Below are positions 1-6,493 of a stretch of 64,000 nucleotides of DNA, piece by piece. How positions within the stretch are numbered: position 1 is the stretch's first letter; each line of letters opens with the position of its first letter. Location of the stretch: NCBI GenBank assembly GCA_041748175.1, contig JBGTDU010000018.1:1-64000 (forward strand), read 5' to 3'. The translations under genes and the position numbers were made by a program. Source of the DNA: JAHEJB01 sp041748175. Lineage in GTDB: Bacteria > Bacteroidota > Rhodothermia > Rhodothermales > Rubricoccaceae. Below the pieces are notes generated by a model, which was given only the letters and a program-made list of their open reading frames with translations, did not search any database and had not been told where the DNA came from.

Positions 1-1040
1 AGATCCGCGCCCGTCATCCGCTCCACGATCTCGTAGTTCCCTTTCACCGTCGTATCCAAACGAGAAGCAGCCAAAATCAGAAACTCCTCTCCCTCATTCT
101 CCCTTCCTCCCTCTCCTCCACTCCCACCATCTCGCTCCGAAATCCGAAATCCGAAATCCGAAATCTCCCCCTCTCCTCCTCTCCCCCTTTCCCCCTTTCC
201 GACGTTGCGTGCAACGTCGCTACCAGGATCTTTTCCTCCGTCACCCATCTCCCCCTCTCCTCCTTTCTCCCTTTCCCCCTCTCCCAGAACCACTCGCACT
301 TTCACGTACTCGATCTTCTCCCCGACTGCCATCGCGGCGTTCGAGGGAATCGTCCACGGCGTGGTCGTCCAGGCGAGGAGGAACGTGTTGTCCTCGTCCA
401 CCAGCTTCGCACGCGTTACGATGGAAACGTCCTGCACTTCCTTGTAGCCCAGCGAGACCTCGTGCGACGAAAGCACGGTGCCGTTAGCCGGGCTGTACCA
501 CTGGATTTTGTGGCCCTGATAGAGGTAACCCTTCTCGTGGATGCGCTGGAGCAGATTCCAGACGCTCTCGATGTACTCGTTCTTGAACGTGATGTACGGG
601 TCAGAGAGATCGACCCAGTAGCCCATGCGGACCGTCAGCGTGTCCCACAGGTCTTTGTAGCGGAGGACGCTCTCGCGGCACTTCGCGTTGTACTCAGCGA
701 CGCCGTAGTCCTCCACCATGTGCCGCCCTTCGAGGCCGAGCTCTTTCTCCACCTCGATTTCGACCGGCAGACCGTGCGTGTCCCAGCCCGCCTTGCGATC
801 CACGCGGAAGCCCTTCATCGTCTTGTAGCGACAAAAGAGATCCTTGATCGTCCGCGAGATGACGTGGTGAATGCCCGGCTTGCCGTTGGCCGTAGGCGGA
901 CCCTCATAGAAGACAAAGTGCTCCGCGCCTTCGCGGATTTCGAGGCTCTGCTCGAACGTCTTCTCGCGCTGCCAGCGCTCCAGCACCGCTTCCTCTACGG
1001 AGGGGTGGTCGAAGTTTTCAACCTCGGGGTAACGGGGCAT
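1..1040 (-). CDS. ileS: Isoleucyl-tRNA synthetase, N-terminal part (runs off the window)
   Basis: Charges tRNA-Ile with isoleucine in the cytoplasm. The reading frame starts with ATG at 1040 (MPRYPEVENFDHPSVEE) and is open to base 1, so about 346 N-terminal residues are present and the C-terminal part lies outside the window. The class I signature is seen as PPTANGKPGIHH, followed by GWDTHGLPVEIEVEKELGL and the start of the CP1 editing domain with WTTTPWTIPSNAAMAVG. Odd feature: after KIEYVKVRV the expected short link to the LILAASRL strand is replaced by roughly 65 residues of Gly/Glu/Arg-rich low-complexity sequence, in frame (about residues 252-318). It is last in an operon with yggS, divIVA and the purine nucleoside phosphorylase, now separated from them by an accessory island. 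Identification is certain; whether the insert is tolerated is unknown. Confidence 0.95.
   Translation of the reverse strand, partial: MPRYPEVENFDHPSVEEAVLERWQREKTFEQSLEIREGAEHFVFYEGPPTANGKPGIHHVISRTIKDLFCRYKTMKGFRVDRKAGWDTHGLPVEIEVEKELGLEGRHMVEDYGVAEYNAKCRESVLRYKDLWDTLTVRMGYWVDLSDPYITFKNEYIESVWNLLQRIHEKGYLYQGHKIQWYSPANGTVLSSHEVSLGYKEVQDVSIVTRAKLVDEDNTFLLAWTTTPWTIPSNAAMAVGEKIEYVKVRVVLGEGEREKGGEGEMGDGGKDPGSDVARNVGKGERGRGGEGEISDFGFRISERDGGSGGEGGRENEGEEFLILAASRLDTTVKGNYEIVERMTGAD
84..287. repeat. Low-complexity insertion inside ileS with tandem CCGAAAT and a palindrome
   Basis: On the plus strand this stretch is almost pure pyrimidine (CTCTCCC/CCTTTCC runs) and is broken by four exact tandem copies of the 7-mer CCGAAAT (137-164) and by a perfect 9-bp palindromic arm pair with a GT centre (200-219, CGACGTTGC / GCAACGTCG). 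Read on the minus strand it is in frame with ileS and has no stop codon. Similar pyrimidine-rich DNA is found in the suf operon spacers, which suggests a genome-wide class of expanding or mobile spacer DNA that has entered a coding region. Confidence 0.8.
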
Positions 1041-1463
1041 TCTGGAGGCTTTTCGGACTATTCCTGGACGCCCAGAAGATACCACGGCCTGCGAAGGGCT
1101 CTTGGCGATGATGCGGCGAAATGGTGTTTGCGTCCCGACTACCATATGTGGAGAAATTTTCCCCGGAGACCTCGGCCAGATGCCGGAAGAGATTGTGCCA
1201 TCTCTGGAAAACGAGGCTGCAATCTTGTGGATGTTGGACCACCTCCGGGCTCAGACGCAACGTGGAACTTGACGCCCCCATCGCGCTCAACGCGCGGTTG
1301 GTGGATGAATTGGTGGATGAAGAGGAGGTAGACGTGGGCCGCAGTTCGTTCCCAATCAAGCCATCCCTGCCTTCTTCGTCGGCATTGGGGCCAACTTCTG
1401 AATCACGCCGCGTAAACGAAGGGCGTATCTTTGACAATTGTACGGCTCCCCTTGCCTCGTACC
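1041..1463. other. ileS upstream spacer, partly duplicated at 2175-2262
   Basis: No convincing gene. Bases 1041 to about 1128 contain a block (GAAGATACCACGGCCTGCG, then CTCTTGGCGATGATG) that recurs with few changes at about 2205-2253, upstream of the broken ileS copy, so it is the old leader of ileS. The remainder, up to the vapC start, has open frames on both strands but nothing with recognisable protein character. Confidence 0.5.
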
Positions 1464-1865
1464 ATGATCGTTACAGTTGACACTTCCGCCGTCATCGCAG
1501 TCGCGGCCGACGAGCCCTCCAAGCCCGCACTGATCGAGGCGGTACGTGGGGCAGACCTCATCGCGCCGGCCTCACTCGCCGCGGAAGTCGGCAATGCACT
1601 TTCCGCGATGTTCAAGCGGCGTCGGATCACGCTCCCCGAGGCGCAGGCCGTACTCGCCTCGTACCAGCGTATTCCCATTCAGACATACGACCTCGACTTG
1701 AGCCGCGCTCTAGAACTCGCCAGCCAACTAGACGTTTATGCCTACGACGCGTACGCCATTGCCTGCGCACTGAATACCGACACCTCGCTGCTTTCGCTTG
1801 ACGGAAGCCAGCGCGAAGCTGCCCGGCGTGCAGGTGTCTCCGTGATCGAATTCAATCCTGGCTAA
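1464..1865 (+). CDS. vapC: PIN-domain toxin, VapC family
   Basis: Predicted Mg-dependent ribonuclease of a type II toxin-antitoxin pair. The 133-residue product begins MIVTVDTSAVIAV, with the first PIN acid (Asp6). Later come the AEVGNAL glutamate, the DAYAIACAL aspartate and the LLSLDGSQREAA aspartate, so all four acidic positions are visible. ATG at 1464 is preferred to an upstream start at 1431 because PIN domains begin directly with the MIVxVDTS strand. The antitoxin follows after 4 bases, an order opposite to the usual antitoxin-first layout. It lies between the intact and the broken copies of the ileS 5' end, so it probably arrived with or after that duplication. Confidence 0.85.
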   Translation: MIVTVDTSAVIAVAADEPSKPALIEAVRGADLIAPASLAAEVGNALSAMFKRRRITLPEAQAVLASYQRIPIQTYDLDLSRALELASQLDVYAYDAYAIACALNTDTSLLSLDGSQREAARRAGVSVIEFNPG

Positions 1866-1869
1866 CCCT

Positions 1870-2088
1870 ATGACCGTCTATACCTATTCTGAAGCTCGGC
1901 AACGACTCTCGTCAGTTCTCGACGAAGCCGAGCGTAAGGGTGCCGTGCGAATTCGCCGACGTGACGGGCGGGAGTTCGAACTCCTTCCCATTGAGCGAGC
2001 TGCTTCTCCGTTCGACGTGGAGGGAGCCGGGCTGGATCTCACGGCAGAAGAGATTGTATCTGCCGTCCGAGAGGCCCGCGCCCGTTAA
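1870..2088 (+). CDS. Phd/YefM-type antitoxin
   Basis: The 72-residue protein starts MTVYTYSEARQRLSSVLDEAE, the typical beta-alpha N-terminus of Phd/YefM antitoxins (a short strand, then a helix with xARxxLxxxLdeA). It continues with an RIRRRDGREFELLPIE strand and ends in an acidic and then basic tail that would wrap around the toxin. It starts 4 bases after the PIN toxin gene and is surely co-transcribed with it. Such proteins neutralise the toxin and usually repress the operon by binding its promoter. No operator was identified. Its stop codon abuts the decayed ileS fragment. Confidence 0.8.
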   Translation: MTVYTYSEARQRLSSVLDEAERKGAVRIRRRDGREFELLPIERAASPFDVEGAGLDLTAEEIVSAVREARAR

Positions 2089-2262
2089 GCCTGGTAACCG
2101 CGCTGCCAGCGTTCCAGCACCCGCTCCTCCACAGCGGCGTGATCGAGGGACTCAACTTCGGGGCAACGGGGCATTTTGGTGGCTTGGGGGGCGATTGTGG
2201 GAAGTGTAGAAGATACCACGGCCTGCGGCGGGCTCTTGGCGATGATGGTGGGAAATGGCGAG
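2085..2262 (-). pseudogene. Decayed duplicate of the ileS 5' end and leader
   Basis: Reading the minus strand from the ATG at 2174 gives 29 residues (MPRCPEVESLDHAAVEERVLERW...) that match the start of the intact ileS (MPRYPEVENFDHPSVEEAVLERW...), then a stop. Upstream, about 90 bases also match the intact leader, including a 19-base block ending CGGCCTGCG. The rest of ileS is absent. This is a remnant of a second pnp/ileS junction. Bases 2263-2498, between it and the exonuclease/RT gene, hold nothing recognisable. Confidence 0.85.
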
Positions 2263-2498
2263 CACATCGGCGACGCATCCATCGTCGCGTATGCTGGGCT
2301 CGCCGCTGGCGAATGGAATGGTCGCTATCTATATTTTGCGCGATCACCAGCCCCGGTTGCTCTGTACAGCCCGAACTGCTGATAGTGCTCGTTTTCTAGC
2401 TGAGAATTTCGGATAGTGCTGGTTACTCATGGGTTACACCGCCGTGCGGGTCAGCAGACCTCAGTTCCAGTCTTTCCCGTCTCAACCACAACAATGCG

Positions 2499-2720
2499 AT
2501 GCCAAGTTCTCCAGGTTGTGGCCCGTTCGCTCTTGTATTGGACGTTGAGACGCTGGGGCTGCCTGAAGAATATGACGCGCCCGCAGACCGAGTAGACTCT
2601 TGGCCACCAATTGTCGAGGTGGCCTGGCAGGTGATTGATGGGCGAGGGGACGTGCTGCGGGAACGCTCCTTCCTCGTTCGCCCTCCAGGGCTCAACCTCC
2701 ATGACAGGATCGACGGCTAG
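2499..2720 (+). CDS. Exonuclease-RT protein, fragment 1: DEDDh exonuclease N-terminus up to an in-frame TAG
   Basis: The first 73 codons of a composite frame spanning 2499-4875. The start MPSSPGCGPFALVLDVETLGL carries the ExoI motif of DnaQ-like 3'-5' exonucleases (Asp15, Glu17 in DxE-T), followed by IVEVAWQVID and a strand that in this family leads straight into an HGIT motif. The frame meets TAG at 2718-2720 and then continues unbroken with DVHGITAHM. Comparison with the family suggests a sense codon was lost, perhaps TGG, CAG or AAG. Alone this fragment cannot be active. See the next two entries for the rest of the protein. Confidence 0.8.
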   Translation: MPSSPGCGPFALVLDVETLGLPEEYDAPADRVDSWPPIVEVAWQVIDGRGDVLRERSFLVRPPGLNLHDRIDG

Positions 2721-2723
2721 GAC

Positions 2724-4010
2724 GTGCACGGTATCACTGCCCATATGCTCGTGCAAGAAGGGGTACCCATTGGGTTGCCGCTCATTGTGCTCGCCGATGA
2801 CGTCCGGATTTTCGCGGCATCGTTCGTATCGCACAACGCCGACTTCGACGTCCGCGTGGTTGGAGCCGCGTATCACCGGGAGGGGATGGTAGACGCGGTG
2901 GGGGGGTTGGATCGACTTTGCACGATGAAGGCCGCGGCAGGGCAAGTCGGTGACCGGGGTGGGAAGTGGCCAACGCTCGATGAGCTGATTGAGGACCTTT
3001 TCGCCGAAAAGCGCGAGGGCGCGCACCGGGCGCTGGCAGACGTACGCGACACGGCTCGGGCGTTCGGGGCGCTCCGAGAGCGCGGGCTCATGGACCTCGC
3101 CGCGCCCGAGAGGATGCAATCCTTCGACATTGACTTGCGAGTGGACGCCCCTCGGGTGCGGAACGCAATTGATCGGTATATGAAAGACCTAAACGCACTC
3201 CCGACGTACTACGACCCAGCCAACATTGAAGGCATCGGCGACGAGCGGTTCGTCCGGGCCGTGGTCCGGCGGATGAGCCCACACTATAGACCTGACGTTG
3301 CGGACTGCTACTGGACGCCGTACGACGCGGTCTCAAGTCGAATGGCCCTATCCCTAAGCGCGGAGGACGAGGTTGCAAAGTATTTGCTTGCCATCGCGCT
3401 CGAGAAAGCCATCGGGCTGATCCCGAGCGCGCTCCGTTATTCTGGTGATGCGCTGGAGCGTGCCGTGGCCACCCGGGTTCCGCAGGGGCTACCCGTGGTC
3501 ACCAAGCTCGACGTGCGGCAGTTCTACTCAAGCGTTGACCACGCCCGACTCGTGAATGCGGTGCAAGACATGACAGGACTCGCGGCCGACGAACCGTTCC
3601 TCGATGCGCTCCGGGGCAGCCTGACCATTCCGTTCCGCCGGGAGGGGAGCAAGGAGCGGAGACGAGGGCTCTCGATTGGAGTGACCAGTGAGGCATACCT
3701 CGCCGAACTCTTCATGGAACGCGTAGAGCAAGATATACGCCAAGCCGACGTCGAGGTGGTTCGGTTAAACGACGAGTTCTATGTCTTTAGTGAGAGCCTG
3801 CGGGCAGGGCGGAACGACTTCGTCCGTGTCTACAATGCGCTCTTGGGGTGGGGATTGACTCTAGAACGGTCGAAGACGCGGGTTACGCACCACCGGCCCA
3901 GCTACGGCGACGTGGAGAAGCATGTGGTCCGGCAAACCATATTCAACCGTTCGACGCAGATCGAGTCCTGGGGGGGGGTACTCCGTAAACGCAGGCCCAT
4001 GGGGGAGTAA
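2724..4010 (+). CDS. Exonuclease-RT protein, fragment 2: rest of the exonuclease plus a reverse transcriptase domain
   Basis: Same frame as fragment 1. Using numbering of the composite protein, HGITAHM and VSHNADFD (ExoII: His112, Asn113, Asp117) and AHRALADVRD (ExoIII: His176, Asp181) complete a DEDDh exonuclease. After a linker comes a reverse-transcriptase-like palm. Motif A is TKLDVRQFYSSVDH (Asp338), motif B is RGLSIGVTSEAYLAELFMERVE, and motif C is VRLNDEFYVF in place of the usual YxDDxxxF (first Asp425 kept, second changed to Glu, Tyr changed to Leu). A thumb-like LTLERSKTRV segment follows. The spacing from A to C (87 residues) suits the family. The palm resembles the Abi/UG abortive-infection and defence RTs more than retroelement RTs (inference; I cannot name the group). 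The frame shifts at nine G (3970-3978). The start codon given, GTG at 2724, is only the first start after the TAG. Confidence 0.8.
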   Translation: MHGITAHMLVQEGVPIGLPLIVLADDVRIFAASFVSHNADFDVRVVGAAYHREGMVDAVGGLDRLCTMKAAAGQVGDRGGKWPTLDELIEDLFAEKREGAHRALADVRDTARAFGALRERGLMDLAAPERMQSFDIDLRVDAPRVRNAIDRYMKDLNALPTYYDPANIEGIGDERFVRAVVRRMSPHYRPDVADCYWTPYDAVSSRMALSLSAEDEVAKYLLAIALEKAIGLIPSALRYSGDALERAVATRVPQGLPVVTKLDVRQFYSSVDHARLVNAVQDMTGLAADEPFLDALRGSLTIPFRREGSKERRRGLSIGVTSEAYLAELFMERVEQDIRQADVEVVRLNDEFYVFSESLRAGRNDFVRVYNALLGWGLTLERSKTRVTHHRPSYGDVEKHVVRQTIFNRSTQIESWGGVLRKRRPMGE

Positions 4011-4875
4011 GCCGCACGAGCTGAGACTGATTGAAGATGGGAGCACCGGTGAGCTTTCCGCCGAGGAGAAAGTGGAGAGAACTGAGTTGGAAGGTGTCGA
4101 GGAGGGAGCAAAGGTTGGGGCGATCGCCGCGATCGCAATCCCAACGGGCCTCGACGGGGCTATCGAGTACGTGAACCGGCTGTTCGACTCGCTTACGGAG
4201 AGCCGAGTGAAGGCCGCCACCCGCGCGCCTGGACTCCGGACCCGGATCGAGGAGTGGTACTCGGAGGACGGTAGCATTGGCGGTAGTATCATCAACCGTA
4301 TGGAGGAGGTACTGTCGTTCGACCGGATCTCGCACTGGATAGACTACGACGTGCTCTCACCCCCGGCGTTGTGGGGACTCGTACCCGTGCTCCACGAGTA
4401 CCCACGGGGAGAGTTCCACCTCACCCGAGCGGCCGATGTGCTCGTTACGGCAGCGGTGGAGTGCGTGCACCGAACCGAGATGCCGGGTGGATACCACGTG
4501 CAGAAGAACGAGGTATATGAGTCGGTAGATAGGGAGCATGAGTGCTCTACGGCGCTGGCCGAGGCCGCTCATCTATCGATCCTCGCCCTCCTCAACTCCG
4601 ACGAAATACACCCCCATGTCGTATACCTGCTGGTTCGACGGATGTACAAGCGGCCCGATTCCTTAGACTTTGACCGGTCGCAGTATTTCATAAAGCAGGT
4701 GTACGATCATGGCATTCTTATGGATGACGGAGTCGAACAACTTGAACCGGAATTGCCGTTTGCCCAGGAGGCATTGGTTGCCTTGGCCCGCTGGCATCAT
4801 GGGTCGCAGCACCTCCCCCTAAAGCGCGCTCTAGATCATCTTTTGAGTGATGAAGTCCGAAAAGTCCTCAAGTGA
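3922..4875 (+). CDS. Exonuclease-RT protein, fragment 3: C-terminal helical domain
   Basis: From 3979 on, this frame is the direct continuation of the RT if one G is removed; the ATG at 3922 lies in RT sequence in the wrong frame and is not a natural start. The roughly 300 residues are helix-rich with no enzyme motif I recognise: ELSAEEKVERTELEG, then VLSFDRISHWIDYDVLSPPALWGLVPVL, an aromatic and leucine-rich repeat-like region, and ending LKRALDHLLSDEVRKVLK. Large all-helical C-terminal domains are known in AbiK/Abi-P2-type RTs, where they form repeats around the palm; the same role is inferred here. The total corrected protein is about 791 residues. The last codons and stop overlap the edge of a DUF1801 remnant. 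Confidence 0.65.
   Translation: MWSGKPYSTVRRRSSPGGGYSVNAGPWGSKPHELRLIEDGSTGELSAEEKVERTELEGVEEGAKVGAIAAIAIPTGLDGAIEYVNRLFDSLTESRVKAATRAPGLRTRIEEWYSEDGSIGGSIINRMEEVLSFDRISHWIDYDVLSPPALWGLVPVLHEYPRGEFHLTRAADVLVTAAVECVHRTEMPGGYHVQKNEVYESVDREHECSTALAEAAHLSILALLNSDEIHPHVVYLLVRRMYKRPDSLDFDRSQYFIKQVYDHGILMDDGVEQLEPELPFAQEALVALARWHHGSQHLPLKRALDHLLSDEVRKVLK
3970..3978 (+). repeat. G9 homopolymer at the frame switch of the exonuclease-RT gene
   Basis: Nine consecutive G. With nine, the RT frame continues for 11 codons after the tract and stops at 4010. With eight, ...IESWGG joins in frame to YSVNAGPWGSKPHEL and the protein reaches 4875. The tract is therefore either a sequencing or assembly slip, a mutation, or a slipped-strand on/off switch. 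Confidence 0.85.
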
Positions 4876-4985
4876 AGCGCCCTTGGCGAACGTCAGCTTC
4901 ACCACGCTCCCGTACGTCTCGCCGATGCAGATCATCCCGTTGTGGTACCAGACTGGAATGCCTCCTTGATGAGCGCGCGGCAACT
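4866..4985 (-). pseudogene. DUF1801 fragment 1, cut by the exonuclease-RT gene
   Basis: The minus strand reads RALIKEA, then IPVWYHNGMICIGETYG, VVKLTFAKGASLED, which is the core of DUF1801 proteins such as the intact one at 6494. Part of the middle is deleted and the 3' half is missing. Homology to the copy at 5497 begins at about 4866, exactly inside the last codons of the RT gene, so the RT gene abuts or replaced the rest of this gene. Not functional. Confidence 0.75.
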
Positions 4986-5029
4986 CCAAACAGCCATTGG
5001 TGTTCTATCTTGAAGCAACTGGAGGCACC

Positions 5030-5239
5030 ATGCAAAACGAGATCATCTTCCTCATTTCAGACTCACCAGAGGGTGGGTACGAGGCCCGCGCACTCGGCCA
5101 CTCGATCCTCACCGAGGCGAACACCGACGAAGAACTGCGCGAAATGGTCCGAGATGCCGTTGCCTGCCACTTCGATGAGGGAGAGCGGCCCGGTGTGATT
5201 CGGTTGCATTTCGTGCGCGAAGAGGTGCTTGCGGCGTGA
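5030..5239 (+). CDS. hicB: HicB-like antitoxin
   Basis: The 69-residue protein begins MQNEIIFLISDSPEGGYEARALGHSILTEANTDEELREMVRDAV, the partial RNase H-like fold of HicB (a strand, a PEGGY turn, a GHSIxTxAxTxEEL segment and a helix). ATG at 5030 is chosen because GGAGG lies 4 bases upstream; a longer frame from 4997 has no ribosome-binding site. It overlaps the HicA gene by 4 bases (GTGA), so translation is coupled. HicB blocks the HicA mRNA interferase and commonly also represses transcription. It is the short form without a clear C-terminal DNA-binding domain. Confidence 0.85.
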   Translation: MQNEIIFLISDSPEGGYEARALGHSILTEANTDEELREMVRDAVACHFDEGERPGVIRLHFVREEVLAA

Positions 5240-5478
5240 GAGTCCCGCGCGACCTTGACGGGAGTAAGCTGATTCGGCGACTCGGCAAGCTCGGATACGA
5301 GCAATCGCGCCAAAGCGGAAGTCATGTTCGCCTAACACGAACATGGGAGGAAGGCGACCAGCACGTTACCGTTCCTCTGCACCGCCCGCTTCGGGTGGGC
5401 ACGTTGAGTTCCATCCTCGGTGATGTAGCCGGGCACCTCGGCATCAGCAAGGACGAACTGATCCGTCACGTTTCCTGA
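5236..5478 (+). CDS. hicA: HicA-like mRNA interferase toxin
   Basis: The 80-residue protein has the dsRBD-like HicA fold: RDLDGSKLIRRLGKLGYEQSRQSGSHVRLTR, where the RQxGSH histidine is the catalytic residue of the family, then VTVPLHRPLRVGTLSSILGDVAGHLGISKDELIRHV. The GTG start at 5236 overlaps the antitoxin stop. It cleaves mRNA when freed from HicB. This pair has the antitoxin-first order, unlike the PIN pairs on either side. Confidence 0.9.
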   Translation: MRVPRDLDGSKLIRRLGKLGYEQSRQSGSHVRLTRTWEEGDQHVTVPLHRPLRVGTLSSILGDVAGHLGISKDELIRHVS

Positions 5479-5496
5479 GCGCTCAGCCGGATTTGA

Positions 5497-5800
5497 CTAT
5501 CGGGCCGATGGCCCGTTCAAGTCCGCTGCGACTCGTAGGAGCGCCTTAGAGGCATCCCGATCGAGTTCATCACCCTCTTGGATGTCGATAGCGCACCGGA
5601 CGTTGCCTTCGAGGCTGGAGTTGAAGAGTCCTGATGGGTCCTCAAGCGAAGCGCCCGTCGCGAACGTCACTTTCACGGCGTTCACGTCTCGCCGGTGCAG
5701 ATCATTCCATCGTGATACCAGACCGGGACGCCCCGCCACTTCCACTCCTCGACCACGTCAGGGAGAGCTTCTTCGATGAGAGCGAGGACATAGGTCGCGC
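5497..5800 (-). pseudogene. DUF1801 fragment 2, frameshifted
   Basis: On the minus strand the N-terminal half reads ALIEEALPDVVEEWKWRGVPVWYHDGMICTGET. After a small deletion near 5690 the frame changes to VNAVKVTFATGASLEDPSGLFNSSLEGNVRCAIDIQEGDELD, ending at 5497. Together these cover most of a DUF1801 protein, but the start is lost near the PIN gene that begins at 5818. It is most likely a dead gene. Confidence 0.75.
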
Positions 5801-5817
5801 CGCCGTATTTTCTCGGC

Positions 5818-6300
5818 ATGAAGCTCCAGCGCGTCTATACCGACACGTCCGTCATCGGAGGCTGCTTCGACGCAGAGTTTGCCCCGTGGTCGAACGCGCT
5901 CATCCGCAATTTTCAGTTCGGAAGGTTCGGCCTTGTCCTCTCTGATGTGGTCGCGCTCGAAGTCGTTGGAGCGCCGGAGGTGGTGCGCGAGAAGTACGCC
6001 GAACTCCTGACGTACGAGCCAGAAATCCTTGCGACCTCGCAAGAAGCACTCGAACTGGCCACTCGTTACCAAGCGCGTAACATTCTGACGCCGAAGTACG
6101 CAACCGACGGACTTCACATCGCGTTGGCGACCGTGGCCGGGGTGGACGTTCTGGTGAGTTGGAACTTTCGCCACATCGTACACTTCGATAAGATTCGCCT
6201 GTTCAACGCAGTGAACCTCGAAGCAGGCTACAAGCCGATCAGCATCCACTCGCCGCCGGAAGTGGCGACTGAACCAGAACAAACTGATGAAGAAGCCTGA
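5818..6300 (+). CDS. PIN-domain toxin (toxin-first pair)
   Basis: The 160-residue protein MKLQRVYTDTSVIGGCFDAEF belongs to the PIN family that begins with a Y(I/T)DTSVIGGCFD strand. Visible acids are the first Asp of TDTS, Glu in DVVALEVVGAP, and Asp in the DGLHIALAT helix, followed by LVSWNFRHIVHFDKI with the typical WNFxH. It is predicted to be a ribonuclease. The last 14 bases overlap the start of the next small gene, so they form one unit with the toxin first. The same family and layout is found, broken, at 25781-26453. Confidence 0.8.
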   Translation: MKLQRVYTDTSVIGGCFDAEFAPWSNALIRNFQFGRFGLVLSDVVALEVVGAPEVVREKYAELLTYEPEILATSQEALELATRYQARNILTPKYATDGLHIALATVAGVDVLVSWNFRHIVHFDKIRLFNAVNLEAGYKPISIHSPPEVATEPEQTDEEA

Positions 6301-6481
6301 CCAAGTTCCTTTTAAAGCTGTTGAGTTCGTCCGGCGCATCCGAGACGCTCACGCGGCGCAATTGGAAGGAATGAGCATGGAGGAACGCCTCGCGTTCTAC
6401 GACGAAGAGGGACGCAAGGCACAAACAGAGTTGGAACGTTTGGCAGATCGTAGGAGAAATGCTCAGTCCACGGCGGCATAA
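6287..6481 (+). CDS. Putative antitoxin of the 5818 PIN toxin
   Basis: The 64-residue protein MKKPDQVPFKAVEFVRRIRDAHAAQLEGMSMEERLAFYDEEGRKAQTELERLA is fully helical and charged. The pattern (VxxxRxIRDxHxxxLxxMSxEExxxFYxExA) is that of the small antitoxins that accompany this PIN family. The 14-base overlap with the toxin supports translational coupling. No DNA-binding motif is obvious. Confidence 0.75.
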   Translation: MKKPDQVPFKAVEFVRRIRDAHAAQLEGMSMEERLAFYDEEGRKAQTELERLADRRRNAQSTAA

Positions 6482-6493
6482 CACGCACCTCAA

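Noticed and set aside
137..164. Four CCGAAAT units, considered as a CRISPR or origin iteron
   Set aside because: Too short and in the middle of ileS; a simple tandem repeat.
462..1331. Plus-strand frame of 289 codons
   Set aside because: Antisense to the N-terminal part of ileS, which carries the class I synthetase motifs on the minus strand.
2499..4875. Retron or group II intron reading of the RT
   Set aside because: No msr/msd-like repeats, no intron RNA domains and no maturase or endonuclease domain was seen; the palm resembles Abi/UG RTs more.
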